The notes below the pieces were generated by a model. The model saw nothing but the letters and a program-made list of their open reading frames with translations, did no database searches and was not told where the DNA came from. From Anadara kagoshimensis (taxonomy: Eukaryota > Mollusca > Bivalvia > Arcoida > Arcidae): a stretch of 64,000 nucleotides of DNA. Position numbers and translations under genes: made by a program. Location: NCBI GenBank assembly GCA_021292105.1, contig CM037860.1:17564698-17628697 (forward strand), given 5' to 3'. Positions 35,672-48,094 of the stretch are shown in pieces (positions within the stretch are counted from its first letter, which is position 1; every line of letters begins with the position of its first letter).

Positions 35672-35800
35672 ATTGCAGTAGCCCAGTTAGTAGAGTGCTT
35701 TCTCTGTAAGTGGGGGGTCATTGGTTCGAACACCGACCTAGTCTGACCCAAGACCTTAAAGTGGGTAGTGACTGATCTTTCACCAAGCAGTTGGCATAAG
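35672..35800 (+). mobile_element. SINE head fragment, plus strand
   Basis: GCAGTAGCCCAGTTAGTAGAG and TTGGTTCGAACAC give boxes A and B. It continues with CTGACCCAAGACCTTAAAG and stops in the GTGACTGATCTTT segment. Confidence 0.65.
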
Positions 35801-35982
35801 CAGTCTCAATTTTGTCAACTAAAATGGTGGCCAAATCGACTTGGAAATGTGTCTGGCAACCTAAAATTTGTAAATGGTGGCCAGCTTGTCCAATTTAAAT
35901 TTAAACTTTTGTGACCAGAGAACAGATATTATTTCTGTGTTACAGAATTTTCATGATAATGCTACCATTTCAGGCAGATGCC

Positions 35983-36170
35983 TTAATTTCCTTTATTTGG
36001 AAGAAAAGGTTGCCTGGCCACTTGGAATTTCCACTGGTCATCTGATAAAGTCCCTAACATTACTAATGATGAACTGGATTCAGAAACATCGATATCATGA
36101 ACTTCTTTCAAATTCAATTTCTTATATAAACATAGCACTGTCGTGCTGTTGTACAGCGTACAGTAGTTGG
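35983..36170 (-). CDS. Low-confidence minus-strand ORF
   Basis: On the minus strand an open frame includes VSESSSSLVMLGTLSDDQWK and ends PFLPNKGN before TAA at 35983. The composition resembles coding sequence, but no clear acceptor or partner exon was found, and the far end runs into a poly-T/poly-G tract. A longer plus-strand frame overlaps it and looks less convincing. Confidence 0.15.
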
Positions 36171-36214
36171 GAAAATTGTGTTGTGGCAAGACAGAATATA
36201 ACCGAAAATTCGGG

Positions 36215-36248
36215 GGGGGGGGGTCGATCAATGCATAGTCCGACGGAT

Positions 36249-36279
<31 letters not shown>

Positions 36280-36280
36280 G
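36215..36280. repeat. Poly-G and poly-T tracts
   Basis: A run of about ten G near 36215 and about 30 T at 36251-36279. The T-run could be the A-tail of a minus-strand retrocopy or simply slippage; length is likely unreliable in the assembly. Confidence 0.9.
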
Positions 36281-36561
36281 AAAAAGAAACAATGTACCAA
36301 ACCATGTATTGCTTAATTAAATGGTAGAAAATAATAATTTCATAAATATATGAAAAAGACAATCGGTAATTAAAATTTAAAAAAGTTGTACCCGATCGTT
36401 TTGTCATTTCGGATAGAGAGAAAGAGTTTTGCAGATCCTACCGTCGCTATGAGGGGGTACATTCTATCGGTTGTATGTAACTGGATCATTTGCTGTTAAT
36501 CTGGGTTTTAATTAACTGCTGATTATCACTCACAATATTCCCGTTTCATGTTAATGGTGAA

Positions 36562-36955
36562 GTACAGTTGTTTTACCAGTTCCGAATTTTTACTACCGAA
36601 TAATCTAAAATTTCAATCCCGTTCAATTAAAGGAATCGCAAAATAACTTTCTAAATTTGCTTCTACTTGAATGTATGGGCATTAATTGTTTAAATAATAT
36701 TAAACTTCAACCGCTTCCTAAAAGGTCGACAGATTGTTGGTGACCTAGTTTAACGATGTAAACAAATCGTGATCACGGAAATGCTTTTTTCAAGAAAACA
36801 TACTACCACGTGTTTTTGAGGACAGGTGTCGATATTTTGGAATCAGTTAACATTTGTATTATTACACAACATAAATTTTATTTCCTCTGCTTGTGGACGA
36901 CGTCTGCAGCAGCGCTTATATGAAACCCTGTTCGGAACTGGTAAAACGACTGTAC
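36562..36955. mobile_element. ~394-bp MITE-like element with 25-bp inverted ends
   Basis: Positions 36562-36586 (GTACAGTTGTTTTACCAGTT...) pair with 36931-36955 at 24 of 25 positions. The interior is non-coding and contains GTGGACGACGTCTGCAGCAG. No target-site duplication was identified. Confidence 0.75.
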
Positions 36956-37263
36956 ACACACTGTACGAATTATCTCCCTTTCACGAAGTAAAATCTAATC
37001 GATAAACATTTTAAAATATGACACAATTGCCTCAACATCAAAATACGTTATCATAACCTTCAAAATAAATTTAAATTTCCGTAGATTTCGCGAAAAATTA
37101 ATTAAACAACCTGCCGTTGCTGTTCATTTCATAAAAAGTTATGATTTTACATCGTAAGACGCAAACTTCTCGAACTACTTTTTTGTAAACATGAGATCAG
37201 TTCGCCAAATTGCAGAAATTATTAGGTGCATCCCGTCGCAATATTTTACTAGATTCCGAAATG

Positions 37264-37518
37264 TATTCCGAAAATTTATTCCAAATGTGCATATGTAACC
37301 AAATGCATTACCCGTCTCAGAATACATATCTCACGATAAAACAGATATACTTCTTTCACGCTCATTTACCAGGCGCACTATTTCCAGGTGTACTCATATC
37401 TTATAATTTCATAGCAAAGAAGCTCGATATCTTGGAAGAAAGTGACAACAATGTACGCGTTTTCACGCTGTACAAAAAAGCATACCGTTATCAGAATGAT
37501 CAAATAATGGCACATTAG
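37264..37518 (+). CDS. Hypothetical short ORF, unrecognised
   Basis: ATG near 37261 opens about 85 codons starting MYSENLFQMCICNQMHYPSQ and ending NDQIMAH before TAG. It lies in a non-repetitive stretch with more CpG than average. There is no domain, signal peptide or clear splice partner, so it may be chance. Confidence 0.18.
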   Translation, partial: YSENLFQMCICNQMHYPSQNTYLTIKQIYFFHAHLPGALFPGVLISYNFIAKKLDILEESDNNVRVFTLYKKAYRYQNDQIMAH

Positions 37519-38542
37519 TTACAGGGTAGGAAAGTGCAGTGTATTACATCAGGGGAAAAGGCATGATTCACAATCATTTCTACCAAAATATACAAGACAA
37601 TGTGTAAAGACAAGCTACAAGTGCTATAATGTCACAATATAATTTTGATTGTGACCTAAGTAATTTAAATCTCATTGGTTGCAAATGCAAACGATGTTAC
37701 TTTTTTGCATAGTTTTAGGATAATTTTTACCATAAAACCTTTCAAAAAACAGGAAAATATTTGATTGAGAAAAAAAACTCGACCCATGCTTTGTAGTGAA
37801 TTCAGAAATTTCAACCTTTGGAATAAGATTCTTTTTTTCCCAGACTTCGGCAAGCCTTGGTCTGGTTAATAAAGCATCTCATCCCTCAAGTTTAGATTTC
37901 TGTGTCAAAACAATTTTCCTTAACTTGAATTTAGCAATTCTTTTTTTAACCTACGGTACTATAAATATTTTGGAAAAGCTTGAAGTGGTCTTCATAATGA
38001 CATCTTCAATTCCAGAATATCTTACAAAATTTTAAAAAATTATCAATAATTGATTTTTGCAATATTTTAGTTAAGGAATGATTGTGTAACTGGGACCAGA
38101 TTAAAACTGGACATGTTACTGTATGCAGGATCTAACCTGAACACAATAATTAGCATTCAGACATGTTACTGTGTGCTGTTAGTGTAGTGGCATGCAGTTA
38201 GTAATGGTACCATTGCCATTATTTAATCCAAAATAACATGTACTTGTATTATGATTTTTTTTGCCATCCATATCTTTGCCACCTCTCTTATGGCCATGCT
38301 AGCTATTTCGTATCCATATCTTTGCAACCTCTCTTATGGCCATGCTAGCTATTTCTTATCCATATCTTTCCCACCTCTCTTATGGCCATGCTAGCTATTT
38401 CTTAAGTCTAAAAAATTAAATCCTTCAATTTCAGCCAGGTCCTTTTATATCGCCAAACTTAACTGAAGAATTGATGGAGATAAATCTACCAATTTTTTAA
38501 ACACTATACCCAGATTCTCAATCCAATTCCTCAATAATTGAC
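37519..38542. other. Intergenic; short direct repeat at 38270-38400
   Basis: A 55-bp unit (TATCTTTGCCACCTCTCTTA, TGGCCATGCTAGCTATTTC...) is present about three times at 38270-38401. Elsewhere only AT-rich sequence; 37840-37900 resembles the foldback at 6.78 kb. Confidence 0.6.
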
Positions 38543-38620
38543 CTCCCTGTCAAGAATATTTCACTTATATCGAGACATTACCAGCTATAGGCAAAGGTAC
38601 AGAAATTTTGTAACTTAGTA
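38543..38620 (-). mobile_element. SINE 3' body fragment
   Basis: CTGTCAAGAATATTTCACTT and ATATCGAGACATTACCAGC match the SINE body; the tail and head are absent. The same fragment borders the paralogous block at 48.2 kb. Confidence 0.6.
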
Positions 38621-38664
38621 GTAATGCTACAATCAGAATGTTGAAGACAAAAATACTTAAATGA

Positions 38665-39101
38665 TCAGTTGGTTGGGATATGCTTGAAATCGGGAGTCCT
38701 CTGAAGATGACGGTGGTACTTATCCACTCCAGGTTGTTTACTCAAACTCTCCACAATCTCGTTCTTTCCCTTTGATGATTTTGATTTTCCGGAACTTTCA
38801 AGGCGACTTGCAGGTCCACTACTCCCTGACATCACAGGCTCCACAGGCACTTTCCATGAAGAACATGTACTCCCTAATGGCAACTGGATGGTTTAACAGG
38901 CACTTTCACGGAACTACAAGGTCCTCTACTCCATGAAGATGATTTAAAATCACGTTGAGGTCTGAAACAATCTTGTGAAGAAGAGTCATTAGTCTTAAGC
39001 TCATCAACAAGAACTATGCTCACTGGTTTAGAGTACTTTAGCTTCCTTGAATTTCCTAGGATGGCAAGATCAGGAGTCAAACCTTGTATGTTCAGAGTCA
39101 A
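38665..39101 (-). pseudogene. Broken exon, copy 1 (unrecognised Ser/Lys-rich protein)
   Basis: Two minus-strand frames abut at 38874-38883. The first holds RKLKYSKPVSIVLVDELK and ends KVPVKPSSCH; the second, shifted by one base, runs PLGSTCSSWKVPVEPVMSGS to a stop at 38665 and includes SKSSKGKNEIVESL. CSSVKVPVKP and CSSWKVPVEP look like an internal duplication. Copy 2 at 48.3 kb keeps much of the protein sequence but is broken elsewhere. A CTACCTACCTTAG acceptor-like site precedes it on that strand. The product is not recognised. Confidence 0.5.
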
Positions 39102-39270
39102 AACTAAGGTAGGTAGTATGCCATTGATTGATTAACCCAAGCAGGCACTTCCTTAGGTGGGGTGGGTATGTTTAGTGGGAGAGGGAGGAGAGGTCTATAG
39201 GTCTTTATCTTGCAATGCTTACCATTATAACTGGTCTCAAATATTTCATGTCTAACATTATAACATATCT

Positions 39271-39381
39271 AAATTTTGGTTTCATAATTTTGGTCCAAGC
39301 ACTACTGATGAGGAATTGTATTCCAAAACAGCCGTTTAGTGCTGTAAAATTAAAACTAGTATAATATGTAATTAAATATAT
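39271..39381 (-). repeat. Right arm of the widely spaced inverted repeat
   Basis: Complement of 34412-34525. The first part (TTTTGGTTTCATAATTTTGG, TCCAAGCA) recurs directly at 48836-48866 next to the second exon copy. Confidence 0.7.
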
Positions 39382-41264
39382 ATATAAAATAAGATAGTTG
39401 TATCAAATATGTGTGCACATATACAAGAAAACACATTTGCAATTTTCATGGCGATTTTTGTACCGCAAACACATGAAAATTTCTTGTCATGAACAGTTGT
39501 GAAAATCAAAACAGCAAAAGTTTCCTAGCACTGATGTTTCTTCTTAGGGAATGTCATTACCAGATATTTATCATTACATATTTTATAATATACATGTTTA
39601 TGGACTATATAAAATTATGAATGGCATAAATACATCCGTTTAATGATAAATTATAAATAAAAGAAATTTGTTATATTGGGTCAAATACATTATTTTGATC
39701 AAAACTGTAAATACGTGTTTAAATCCACCATTTTGTTTTCACCATACGGTCTGATCGTTATTGCAGTTCAACATGATCAAAGATCAGTCATCCATCATTT
39801 AGACAGAATTTTTGGGAGAATATAAATGAAATTTAGATTTAATTTTAAATTTGACAATTTAATCATATTCAATTGATGTATGTAACAGTGCGTACAGTTA
39901 TACGAGTATAAAAGATATGTGATAATAACATTTGCTTTCTTATAAGGAACATAATGGGACCATGGAAATGTATAAGAATAAAAAATAAACACATCACCAT
40001 GTGTTATATTGTCAAAACCACAAATATTACATCAATAAATTGAAAAATTATGTAACAAATTGGTACATATAAATATTTTACTTTGTTAAACAAAGTTTAA
40101 AACTATATTATGAAGCAAACTTATTGTGAAACAAGGGAGACCACCATATTGCGAAAATATCATAAAGTTTCTACTTATTAATAAGATTAAAAAATTTAAA
40201 AAAAAACCTGTTTACTTGTTTAATAATATTTTATGAGTCCGATATAAAAATCTATTTTATCCGAAAGAAGGAGAAAAACATGAAAAAAAATATTAGTACC
40301 AGTTTGTGAGCATTAAATCTGAAAAAATACTTCATTAATAAATTTGAATATGCATTTCACCTAGAAATCTCATTCAATAATTATTTTAAAATTATACAAC
40401 AGTGGTGGAACTGTGTTCAATGCATTTAAAACGGTAACTATGGTAATTGTATTACAATGTTCCAATTTATAACTATAGGCCAGTAGCACCAGAAAATTGG
40501 GATGTCTACAAAAATTATTAATATTTAGATTTTCAGAATTCTGATATGTAGTTTTACAATCACTGTAGCTAGCTAGATAGGATACTGCTCTCCAGAGCAT
40601 CCAGCCTCACTTTCAAAGTGCAAGTTTACATGCTTGAATTCATTTGTCAGTTTTCAGATTGTACATGGACCAGTGCATTTGTGTTTGGTAAAAACAATTG
40701 TATTTTCTTTATTCTGAAAGCCTTGAAAAAATACTTTGTTAAAGTTATAATATTTTTTTTAAATATATTTTTTACAAAAATGTTTTAATAATCAATTTGA
40801 ACATCTAAATCATGAAATTTACTGAAATATACCTAAATAAATGCCAAAATATATTCTTAATACTTACAAAAAAATTGACACCCCCCACCCCCTCACTACT
40901 TATTTTTAAGTCTTGGTGAGACCAAGTCAAGGTTCAAACCCAAAACCTCATACATACAGTGAGATCTTCTAAGGGACAAGATTTTTATTTCTTAAAGCCA
41001 AATTCTTGCAAATCTTATGCACACTGGTGATATATTGCCTGCCTTTATAACCAACCTTTTATACACTTTACTATTACACTACTTATGAATCTGAAATTTG
41101 TTCAACTAGATAATTTTGATCAAATGAACAAAAATAATTTTGAAAATGAAATGACCATCAGATCAGGAAGCTGTTTTTATTCTAGGAGTAAACATAAATA
41201 AGAGCATGCTCTTAACGTAAGTGTGTACATGTATCTTAACAAAAACAAATTATGGAAGGGGCTA
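39382..41264. other. AT-rich intergenic, no gene seen
   Basis: Short minus-strand ORFs only. 40575-40625 (CTCTCCAGAGCATCCAGCCT) resembles 45540-45560 and, inverted, the repeat at 2.5-3.0 kb. Confidence 0.4.
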
Positions 41265-42600
41265 ACCAGTGGCCAAAAAATCAAGGAAATAACCTAGTAA
41301 AGTATAACAAACTTTACAGAAATTATGGATAGGAAATTGATGGCTTTATAAGACGTTTTTTGTATAAGTACAAATAATAACTCAAATAAAATGAATCTAA
41401 TGGTAATGTTATGGTAGTTAGTGCATATATTTCGTGTGTGTGTGTGTGTGTGTGTGCATGTGTGTGTGCATGTGTTTTGGTGTGTTAAAAATCTTATACA
41501 GACCATTGATGTTTGTGAGTGCATGTGTGCATCATTAACCTAGTGACTGCAATTGTTAGAATTTGAATGACAAGCCTCAATAGAGACAGTCAATAATGTT
41601 CCAAGACTGGAATATCATAAAAGTTTGTCCACTGAAACCATTATATAGGTAATTTTTAATACCTTTACAGAAAATATATCTATAATTACTTTTAGAAAAA
41701 TGGTTTTCCAGTAGACCTTAAATTTAAATGGTTAACCATGTAGGGAAACTCAATTTTGATAAACTTGCCTCAACAGAGACAGTTAAGTATATTCCAAGCC
41801 TAGATTACAACATCCAGATCCGGAATAGCAAATAAAACACCCTACCTGGTCCCATCTGACACACAGCTATACCAAATCTTCAACTGAATTCAGGAGCGGA
41901 CCAGTTTTACTGCGCATGATTAACCCGCGAAATTGCAATTTGCAATTTGTCAGAAATCGATTTTTCTGCCTCCTCAATAGAGACAGTTAGGTATATTCCA
42001 GTTCTAGAACAAATTAAAGACGCTATATGGTCAGCAGAACGGCTCAATATTACAACTTTGTTTGAGTACCATTCCAACAGACCAAAATTAGGTGTGTACA
42101 AGAATAAACCAGTACCAGAATATCACATTGAAGAAAGATGTTATATGGTCAACTGAAACAAGCTCAACATTAGTGAATACTCAGACTTCAGCAGACCAGA
42201 GATCTGTGTAAGGTCAACCATAACACCTGGTCACTAGAATTTAAAAAAAAATAAGAAAAAGGACAAATTTGATAGTGTACAAATACACTATCTTAAATGA
42301 AATTTTGAAGTAACCAGATTGATGTGTATGGTATAACCATGTGACTGCAGTTTGTCAGAATTGGATTAACTGTCTCAAATAGACAGTTAAAATATATACT
42401 AGTACTGGAATATTAAAATGGTCAGTAGAAGTTCCTCCTTTCAAACAGGGTCCACTTCTACTACCAGAGAAATGTATGTATGGCAAAAATACTTCAGTTG
42501 CCCTTCTTTATGTGGACACCCTTTCTACAAAAAAATCTGAAAGGGGGACCTCATAAGGGGTTCTACTGAATAGTTATGTCTTTCTATTTGGTCTGTAGTT
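41265..42600. repeat. Tandem duplication, unit 1 (~1.56-kb period)
   Basis: Matches 42840-44158 almost base for base from the (GT)n tract at 41437 onward (offset 1550-1556). Within the unit, a diverged motif CCTCAATAGAGACAGTNANNA, TNTTCCA recurs near 41576, 41769 and 41973, with CTCAAATAGACAGTTAAAAT near 42374, so it is built from ~200-bp submonomers. Confidence 0.9.
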
Positions 42601-42839
42601 AAATTATTTGAGAAAAATCCTGGATAAATAAGCCCAGATATTTCTCATAGTTCATTGTAATGATTTTTGTTTTACAATGTTGAAAAAAATTATAACCTTT
42701 TCAAAGATTATTAAATATCAAAATAATATAATCAGCTGGAAACTGCAACATATTAACTGAATTACAAGTTGTTTCAGTTTGAACATATCTTTAGTCAAAG
42801 TTTGGCATAATAACAGGGGTTTGGTTGAAGGAAATTTTA

Positions 42840-44158
42840 AGTGGCCACTGGCAAGTTATCAAGGGAAACAACCTAGTAAAGTATAACATATTGTAACTTT
42901 ACTGAAAATATGGATGGGTAAATGATGGACAAATAAGAATATTTACAAAGTGGTAATGTTATGGTAGTTTGTGCATATATTTCATGTGTGTGTGTGTGTG
43001 TGTGTGTGTGCATGTGTGTGTATGTGTGTGTTTTGGTGTGTTAAAAATCTTATACAGACCATTGATGTTTGTGAGTGCATGTGTGCATCATTAACCTAGT
43101 GACTGCAATTGTTAGAATTTGAATGACAAGCCTCAATAGAGACAGTCAATAATGTTCCAAGACTGGAATATCATAAAAGTTTGTCCACTGAAACCATTAT
43201 ATAGGTAATTTTTAATACCTTTACAGAAAATATATCTATAATTACTTTTAGAAAAATGGTTTTCCAGTAGACCTTAAATATAAATGGTTAACCATGTAGG
43301 GAAACTCAATTTTGATAAACTTGCCTCAATAGAGACAGTTAAATATATTCCAAGTCTAGATTACAACATCCAGATCCGGAATAGCAAATAAAACACCCTA
43401 CCTGGTCCCATCTGACACACAGCTATACCAAATCTTCAACTGAATTCAGGAGCGGACCAGTTTTACTGCGCATGATTAACCCGCGAAATTGCAATTTGCA
43501 ATTTGTCAGAAATCGATTTTTCTGCCTCCTCAATAGAGACAGTTAGGTATATTCCAGTTCTAGAACAAATTAAAGACGCTATATGGTCAGCAGAAACGGC
43601 TCAATATTACAACTTTGTTTGAGTACCATTCCAACAGACCAAAATTAGGTGTGTACAAGAATAAACCAGTACCAGAATATCACATTGAAGAAAGATGTTA
43701 TATGGTCAACTGAAACAAGCTCAACATTAGTGAATACTCAGACTTCAGCAGACCAGAGATCTGTGTAAGGTCAACCATAACACCTGGTCACTAGAATTTA
43801 AAAAAAAATAAGAAAAAGGACAAATTTGACAGTGTATAAATACACTATCTTAAATGAAATTTTGAAGTAACCAGATTGATGTGTATGGTATAACCATGTG
43901 ACTGCAGTTTGTCAGAATTGGATTAACTGTCTCAAATAGACAGTTAAAAATATATACTAGTACTGGAATATTAAAATGGTCAATAGAAGTTCCTCCTTTC
44001 AAACAGGGTCCACTTCTACTACCAGAGAAATGTCTGTATGGCAAAAATACTTCAGTGACCCTTCTTTATGCGGACACCCTTTCTACAAAAAATCTGAAAG
44101 GGGGACCTCATAAGGGGTTCTACTGAATAGTTATGTCTTTCTATTTGGTCTGTAGTTT
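42840..44158. repeat. Tandem duplication, unit 2
   Basis: Second copy of 41265-42600, with a longer (GT)n tract at 42987-43011. The pair differ by scattered substitutions, and the 240 bp between them is unique. Confidence 0.9.
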
Positions 44159-46050
44159 GAAAACAAAACATCCTGGAAAATGAGGTCAGGCGTTTGAAGG
44201 TAATGAAAGAAAACTTTATCCTATAGAAACATTTTTTAATATTTTTTTATTGAAAAATCATAAAATTAAATGAAGTAGCAACGGTTTTTAGTGTGGACAT
44301 TTGTTTAGTCAAATTGACATTATTTTTCACAACTGCAAACAAAACAGAATAAATTTTGAAAAAAAATATCCAAGGCATCAAGGCTGAAGCAGGCAATATT
44401 ACCCAGAATGGCTATAAAGTACCCAATTTCAAATGATTGTTGGTTGCATGATGTTATATGTTGCATCAACAATTTTTCAGCTATTTCAGACAAAACCCTC
44501 CATTCAACAATTCTCCTATATTTTTGAATTATTTTGTATTTTCCATCATCTTAATTGATTGTATTTAATGAGTGGATAAATAGGTTTTTAAATGCACCAG
44601 CCAGTTTTAAAGTGAATACAAGTCATTTTCATTCATTGACCCTAATAATTGCACTTGTATTTAAGGATACTGATTTTCTTAGTCTAATATATTTAAAAAA
44701 ATTCTTTAAACTTATACTTATAAAATATGTTCTGATATTTGTTTAGCTTTTTAATTACACTATTGACAACATTCTGGCAAAAATTTACACATTGAAGTGC
44801 ATTTACTTAATCATTAGACATTAGATATGGTTTAAAAAATGAAAGTTCTAAATATGGTCTCCCTTATTTCCATTAAAAAACTCTGGTCGCAAAAAATATA
44901 AAAACAATATGATACATATGTTGTCATGACAATCTTACTGATATCTTGATGTTCAAGAATGACTAAAAACAAAATAATTACTTTGCATTATAAACACACA
45001 AAAATTCAAAAATTAATGTTTTAGTAATCAAAGTTACACCAATATGACACATTACAGTGATTTTGTTTGCTTAAATGTACTAATGAATAAAAGGTTTCCC
45101 CTTGGAAAAATGACTAAAATTTCCCAATTTGACTACAAATATTTCCAAAACAACAGTGATAAACTAGCAAATTAAATGTAGTTGTCTTTACCAACAAAAT
45201 GTTAAGATATTGTTCACAAAAAATGTAAGATATTGTCAGAATATAACATCTTTTAAAACCCTAAGCTATTGCATACATGTCATTAAACAGTTTTCTGCGT
45301 TTCAGAACTTCAAATTTTCTCAATTCAAAAGGCAGAAGGTAGTTTTTAATAAATTGTAACAAAATCACTGCACGTTTTTTTTTTGACAACTTGGTCATTG
45401 TAATTTTTAATATCCCAAGCAAATGAACATTATCTTATCTACTGTAATAATAAATGTATACCGGTAATGTAAATATCTAGAATCTAGATGTATTTAAAGT
45501 CTCATAGGTGTTGGATCGCTTAACAGGAGGTGCTTACTCTTCCAGAGCACCAAGCCTCGCTTCCCTGGGGAAAGTTCACATTGTTTCCTGGTAGATCTGT
45601 ACGGCTATAACTTATGTTGAATAGATTCATGATTTTGAATGGCATAACTGTCTATAAATCTCCTGTATTTATAAAATGTTTTTTTCACATTTAATTTGGA
45701 TTTGTGAGTCAATTTCAAGATTGTTGAATTCTGTGAAGTTGTATAATGTCCACACATTAGTTTCTTATCCTCTTCTCTTTCTAAATTGTAACTTTGTTCC
45801 TCACTTAGGACAGGTATTACATGGTTCCATGGCATTGTTGGATTTTTTTCTAGAAATACAAAAATAAATTCCTTTCCTAAATATCAATATTAACTCATCA
45901 AAGCAAATGAACAGAATAAGCAAGACAGAAAATATTATCATGGGATCATTGGTTATAATATAAATCCACCAACTTTGAACTAATGACAAACAGTAGATTT
46001 GATCTCAAGTATTTTTATATAAAATCAAATATCAACCACCTAGCAGCAGT
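44159..46050. other. AT-rich intergenic, no gene seen
   Basis: Low-complexity AT sequence. A relic of the 2.5-kb repeat family is at 45517-45590 (CCAGAGCACCAAGCCTCGCT, TCCCTGGGGAA). Confidence 0.4.
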
Positions 46051-46052
46051 CG

Positions 46053-46650
46053 TGTGGCATAAGGATGATCTTTAACTGCAAATTGTCCCAATATGAACTC
46101 TTTAAGAGCCTCAATATTTGACCATGTAAGACATATCCTAAATTGTGCAGAGAGGGTTCTTTAATAAGCCATGCCTGACACGACATCGGGCATCAATTTA
46201 CTAGGTCTATTTGAGGCTATGTGTAATTTGGTCCCAATATTTGATCATTTAAACAGAGCACAAACATATATTCTTAGATTATTTCACTTATTTTTCTTAA
46301 AATTATTTGTTTAAATGCATGTAACATGAGTGCATAATGATTGGTAAGAATTCATCAATTAGTCTGGTCTCAAGGTGTGTACTGCTGGTCTTTTCCTTGT
46401 CTCAAGCAGTAGTTAATGCTTTATGTCTCTACTTTAATTATTCCAAGTTTATTTCAAAACACTTCAGATTTCTGGACCCATTCCCCATCAGAAGTGCAGG
46501 GGCCAAACTGTGGAAAAGACAAACATTACTGAAATTTAAACACAAAAAAGACCAAAAATCAGACACCAAGAACAAACTACAACATGAAAGAAGGGGTGAC
46601 CAACAGCTATCTAAAACACATATTGAGACCATACTGATTGAATAATATTC
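46053..46650. repeat. 614-bp tandem duplication, copy 1
   Basis: Copy of 46667-47262; the shared ORF starts at 46337 and 46951, 614 bp apart. It includes GTGCAGAGAGGGTTCTTTAA and AATTAGTCTGGTCTCAAGGT. A third, diverged copy lies at 58270-58545. The ORF has no support as a gene. Confidence 0.9.
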
Positions 46651-46666
46651 CTGGTTCTGTCATAAG

Positions 46667-47262
46667 GATGACCTATAACTGCAAATTCTTCCAATATGAC
46701 CTCTTTAAGAGCTTCAATATTTGACCATGTAAGTAGACCATGGAAGACATATCCTAAATTGTGCAGAGAGTTCTTTAATAAGCCATGCCTGGCATGACAT
46801 GGGGCATCAATGTATTAGGTCTATTTGAGGCTATGTGTAATTTGGTCCCAATATTTTATCATTTAAACAGAGCACAAACATATATTCTTAGATTTTTTCA
46901 CTTATTTTTCTTAAAATTATTTGTTTAAATGCATGTAATATGAGTGCATAATGATTGGTAAGAATTCATCAATTAGTCTGGTCTCAAGGTGTGTACTGCT
47001 GGTCTTTTCCTTGTCTCAAGCAGTAGTTAATGCTTTATGTCTCTACTTTAATTATTCTAAGTTTATTTCAAAACACTTCAGATTTCTGGATTCATTCCCC
47101 ATCAGAAGTGATGGGGCCAAACTGGAAAAGACAAATGTTACTGAAATTTAAACACAAAAAAAGACCAAAAACCAGACACCAAGAACAAACTACAACATGA
47201 AAGAAGGGGTGACCAACAGCAATCTAAAACACACATATTGAGACCATACTGATTGAATAATA
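46667..47262. repeat. 614-bp tandem duplication, copy 2
   Basis: Its end (CCTGGTCCAATTCAACACCT) continues into sequence related to the 1.31-kb array units (47262-47340), linking the two repeat families. Confidence 0.88.
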
Positions 47263-47708
47263 TTCCTGGTCCAATTCAACACCTGCTCTATCCAATTCCT
47301 AATAAAAGAAATTGGCTACATTAGTCATATGAACTATGTGCCCTGGATGGTAAAGACAGCTGGTGTGGGGGGCTTTAAGTTAATATGTTATTCAGCTCTT
47401 TGTTACTACTGCTGGTGGAAATTACTTTGTGTTATTCAAAACATTTGTGCTACTAGGAGATCTGTCTGGATACGAATCTGCAAGACTGTCGACATACTTA
47501 AATACCTGCAAAACATACCAATATACCTCCATACTAGCCAAACAAGATATTGGTCCAATTACACCTGTCAATCTCTTGAAGATCCATGGTTAAAAGGAAT
47601 TACATTAATGTATATCTAGTACTTATTTCACCCCATGATCTTGTTTCATCTTGTACACAGACTGTAAAGGTCTTTGAAGGCAACTTGCTGACTCTCATGT
47701 TCTTTAAT

Positions 47709-48052
47709 AATAGTAGTAGTAGTAATGGTGTTTAACATCCCAGTCAAGAATATTTCACTTATATCGAGACGTCGCCAGCTATAGGCGAAAGTGCAGAAAT
47801 TTTGCCTGTGTGTTGCGCTGATGGCATTATACAGCAGGGTTCTTTAGCGTGCCAAGCCCACCGTGACACGGGACCTCGTTTATTTTAAGTTCCCATCCGA
47901 AAGAACCGTGACTTTCTTTTCATAATGCCGAATGCTTGGAGAAAGAAGTCACTACCCACTTTCAAGTCTTGGGTCAGACCCGGCCGGGGTTTGAACCCAC
48001 GACCTCTCACTTACGGAGCGAGCACTCTACCAACTGAGCTACCACAGTGGTC
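47709..48052 (-). mobile_element. Full-length SINE with 11-bp target-site duplication
   Basis: TGTTCTTTAAT flanks it at 47698-47708 and 48053-48063. On the minus strand it starts CCACTGTGGTAGCTCAGTTG, with box A, box B (GGTTCAAACCC), the GGTCTGACCCAAGACTTGAA linker, the GGGACCTCGTTTATTTTAAG complement and GGCGACGTCTCGATATAAG, ending in a (CTA)n tail. About 344 bp. Probably mobilised by a LINE; no LINE is in the window. It is the best-preserved copy here. Confidence 0.92.
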
Positions 48053-48094
48053 TGTTCTTTAATTATGATGTTAGTTTTGCAGGTCTCAACTGCA

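Noticed and set aside
35874-36281. 135-codon plus-strand ORF
   Set aside because: Ends in poly-G and poly-T tracts and has no initiation or splice context; the opposite strand looks slightly more coding.
46337-47151. Repeated ORF MIGKNSSISLVSRC...
   Set aside because: Exists twice because of the 614-bp tandem duplication; no homology recognised and a diverged third copy is not open.
47329-47619. 96-codon plus-strand ORF rich in Cys, Trp and Tyr
   Set aside because: Composition typical of random translation; begins in array-related repeat sequence.
48000-48052. tRNA-like sequence on the minus strand
   Set aside because: Head of a full SINE with target-site duplications, not a separate tRNA gene.
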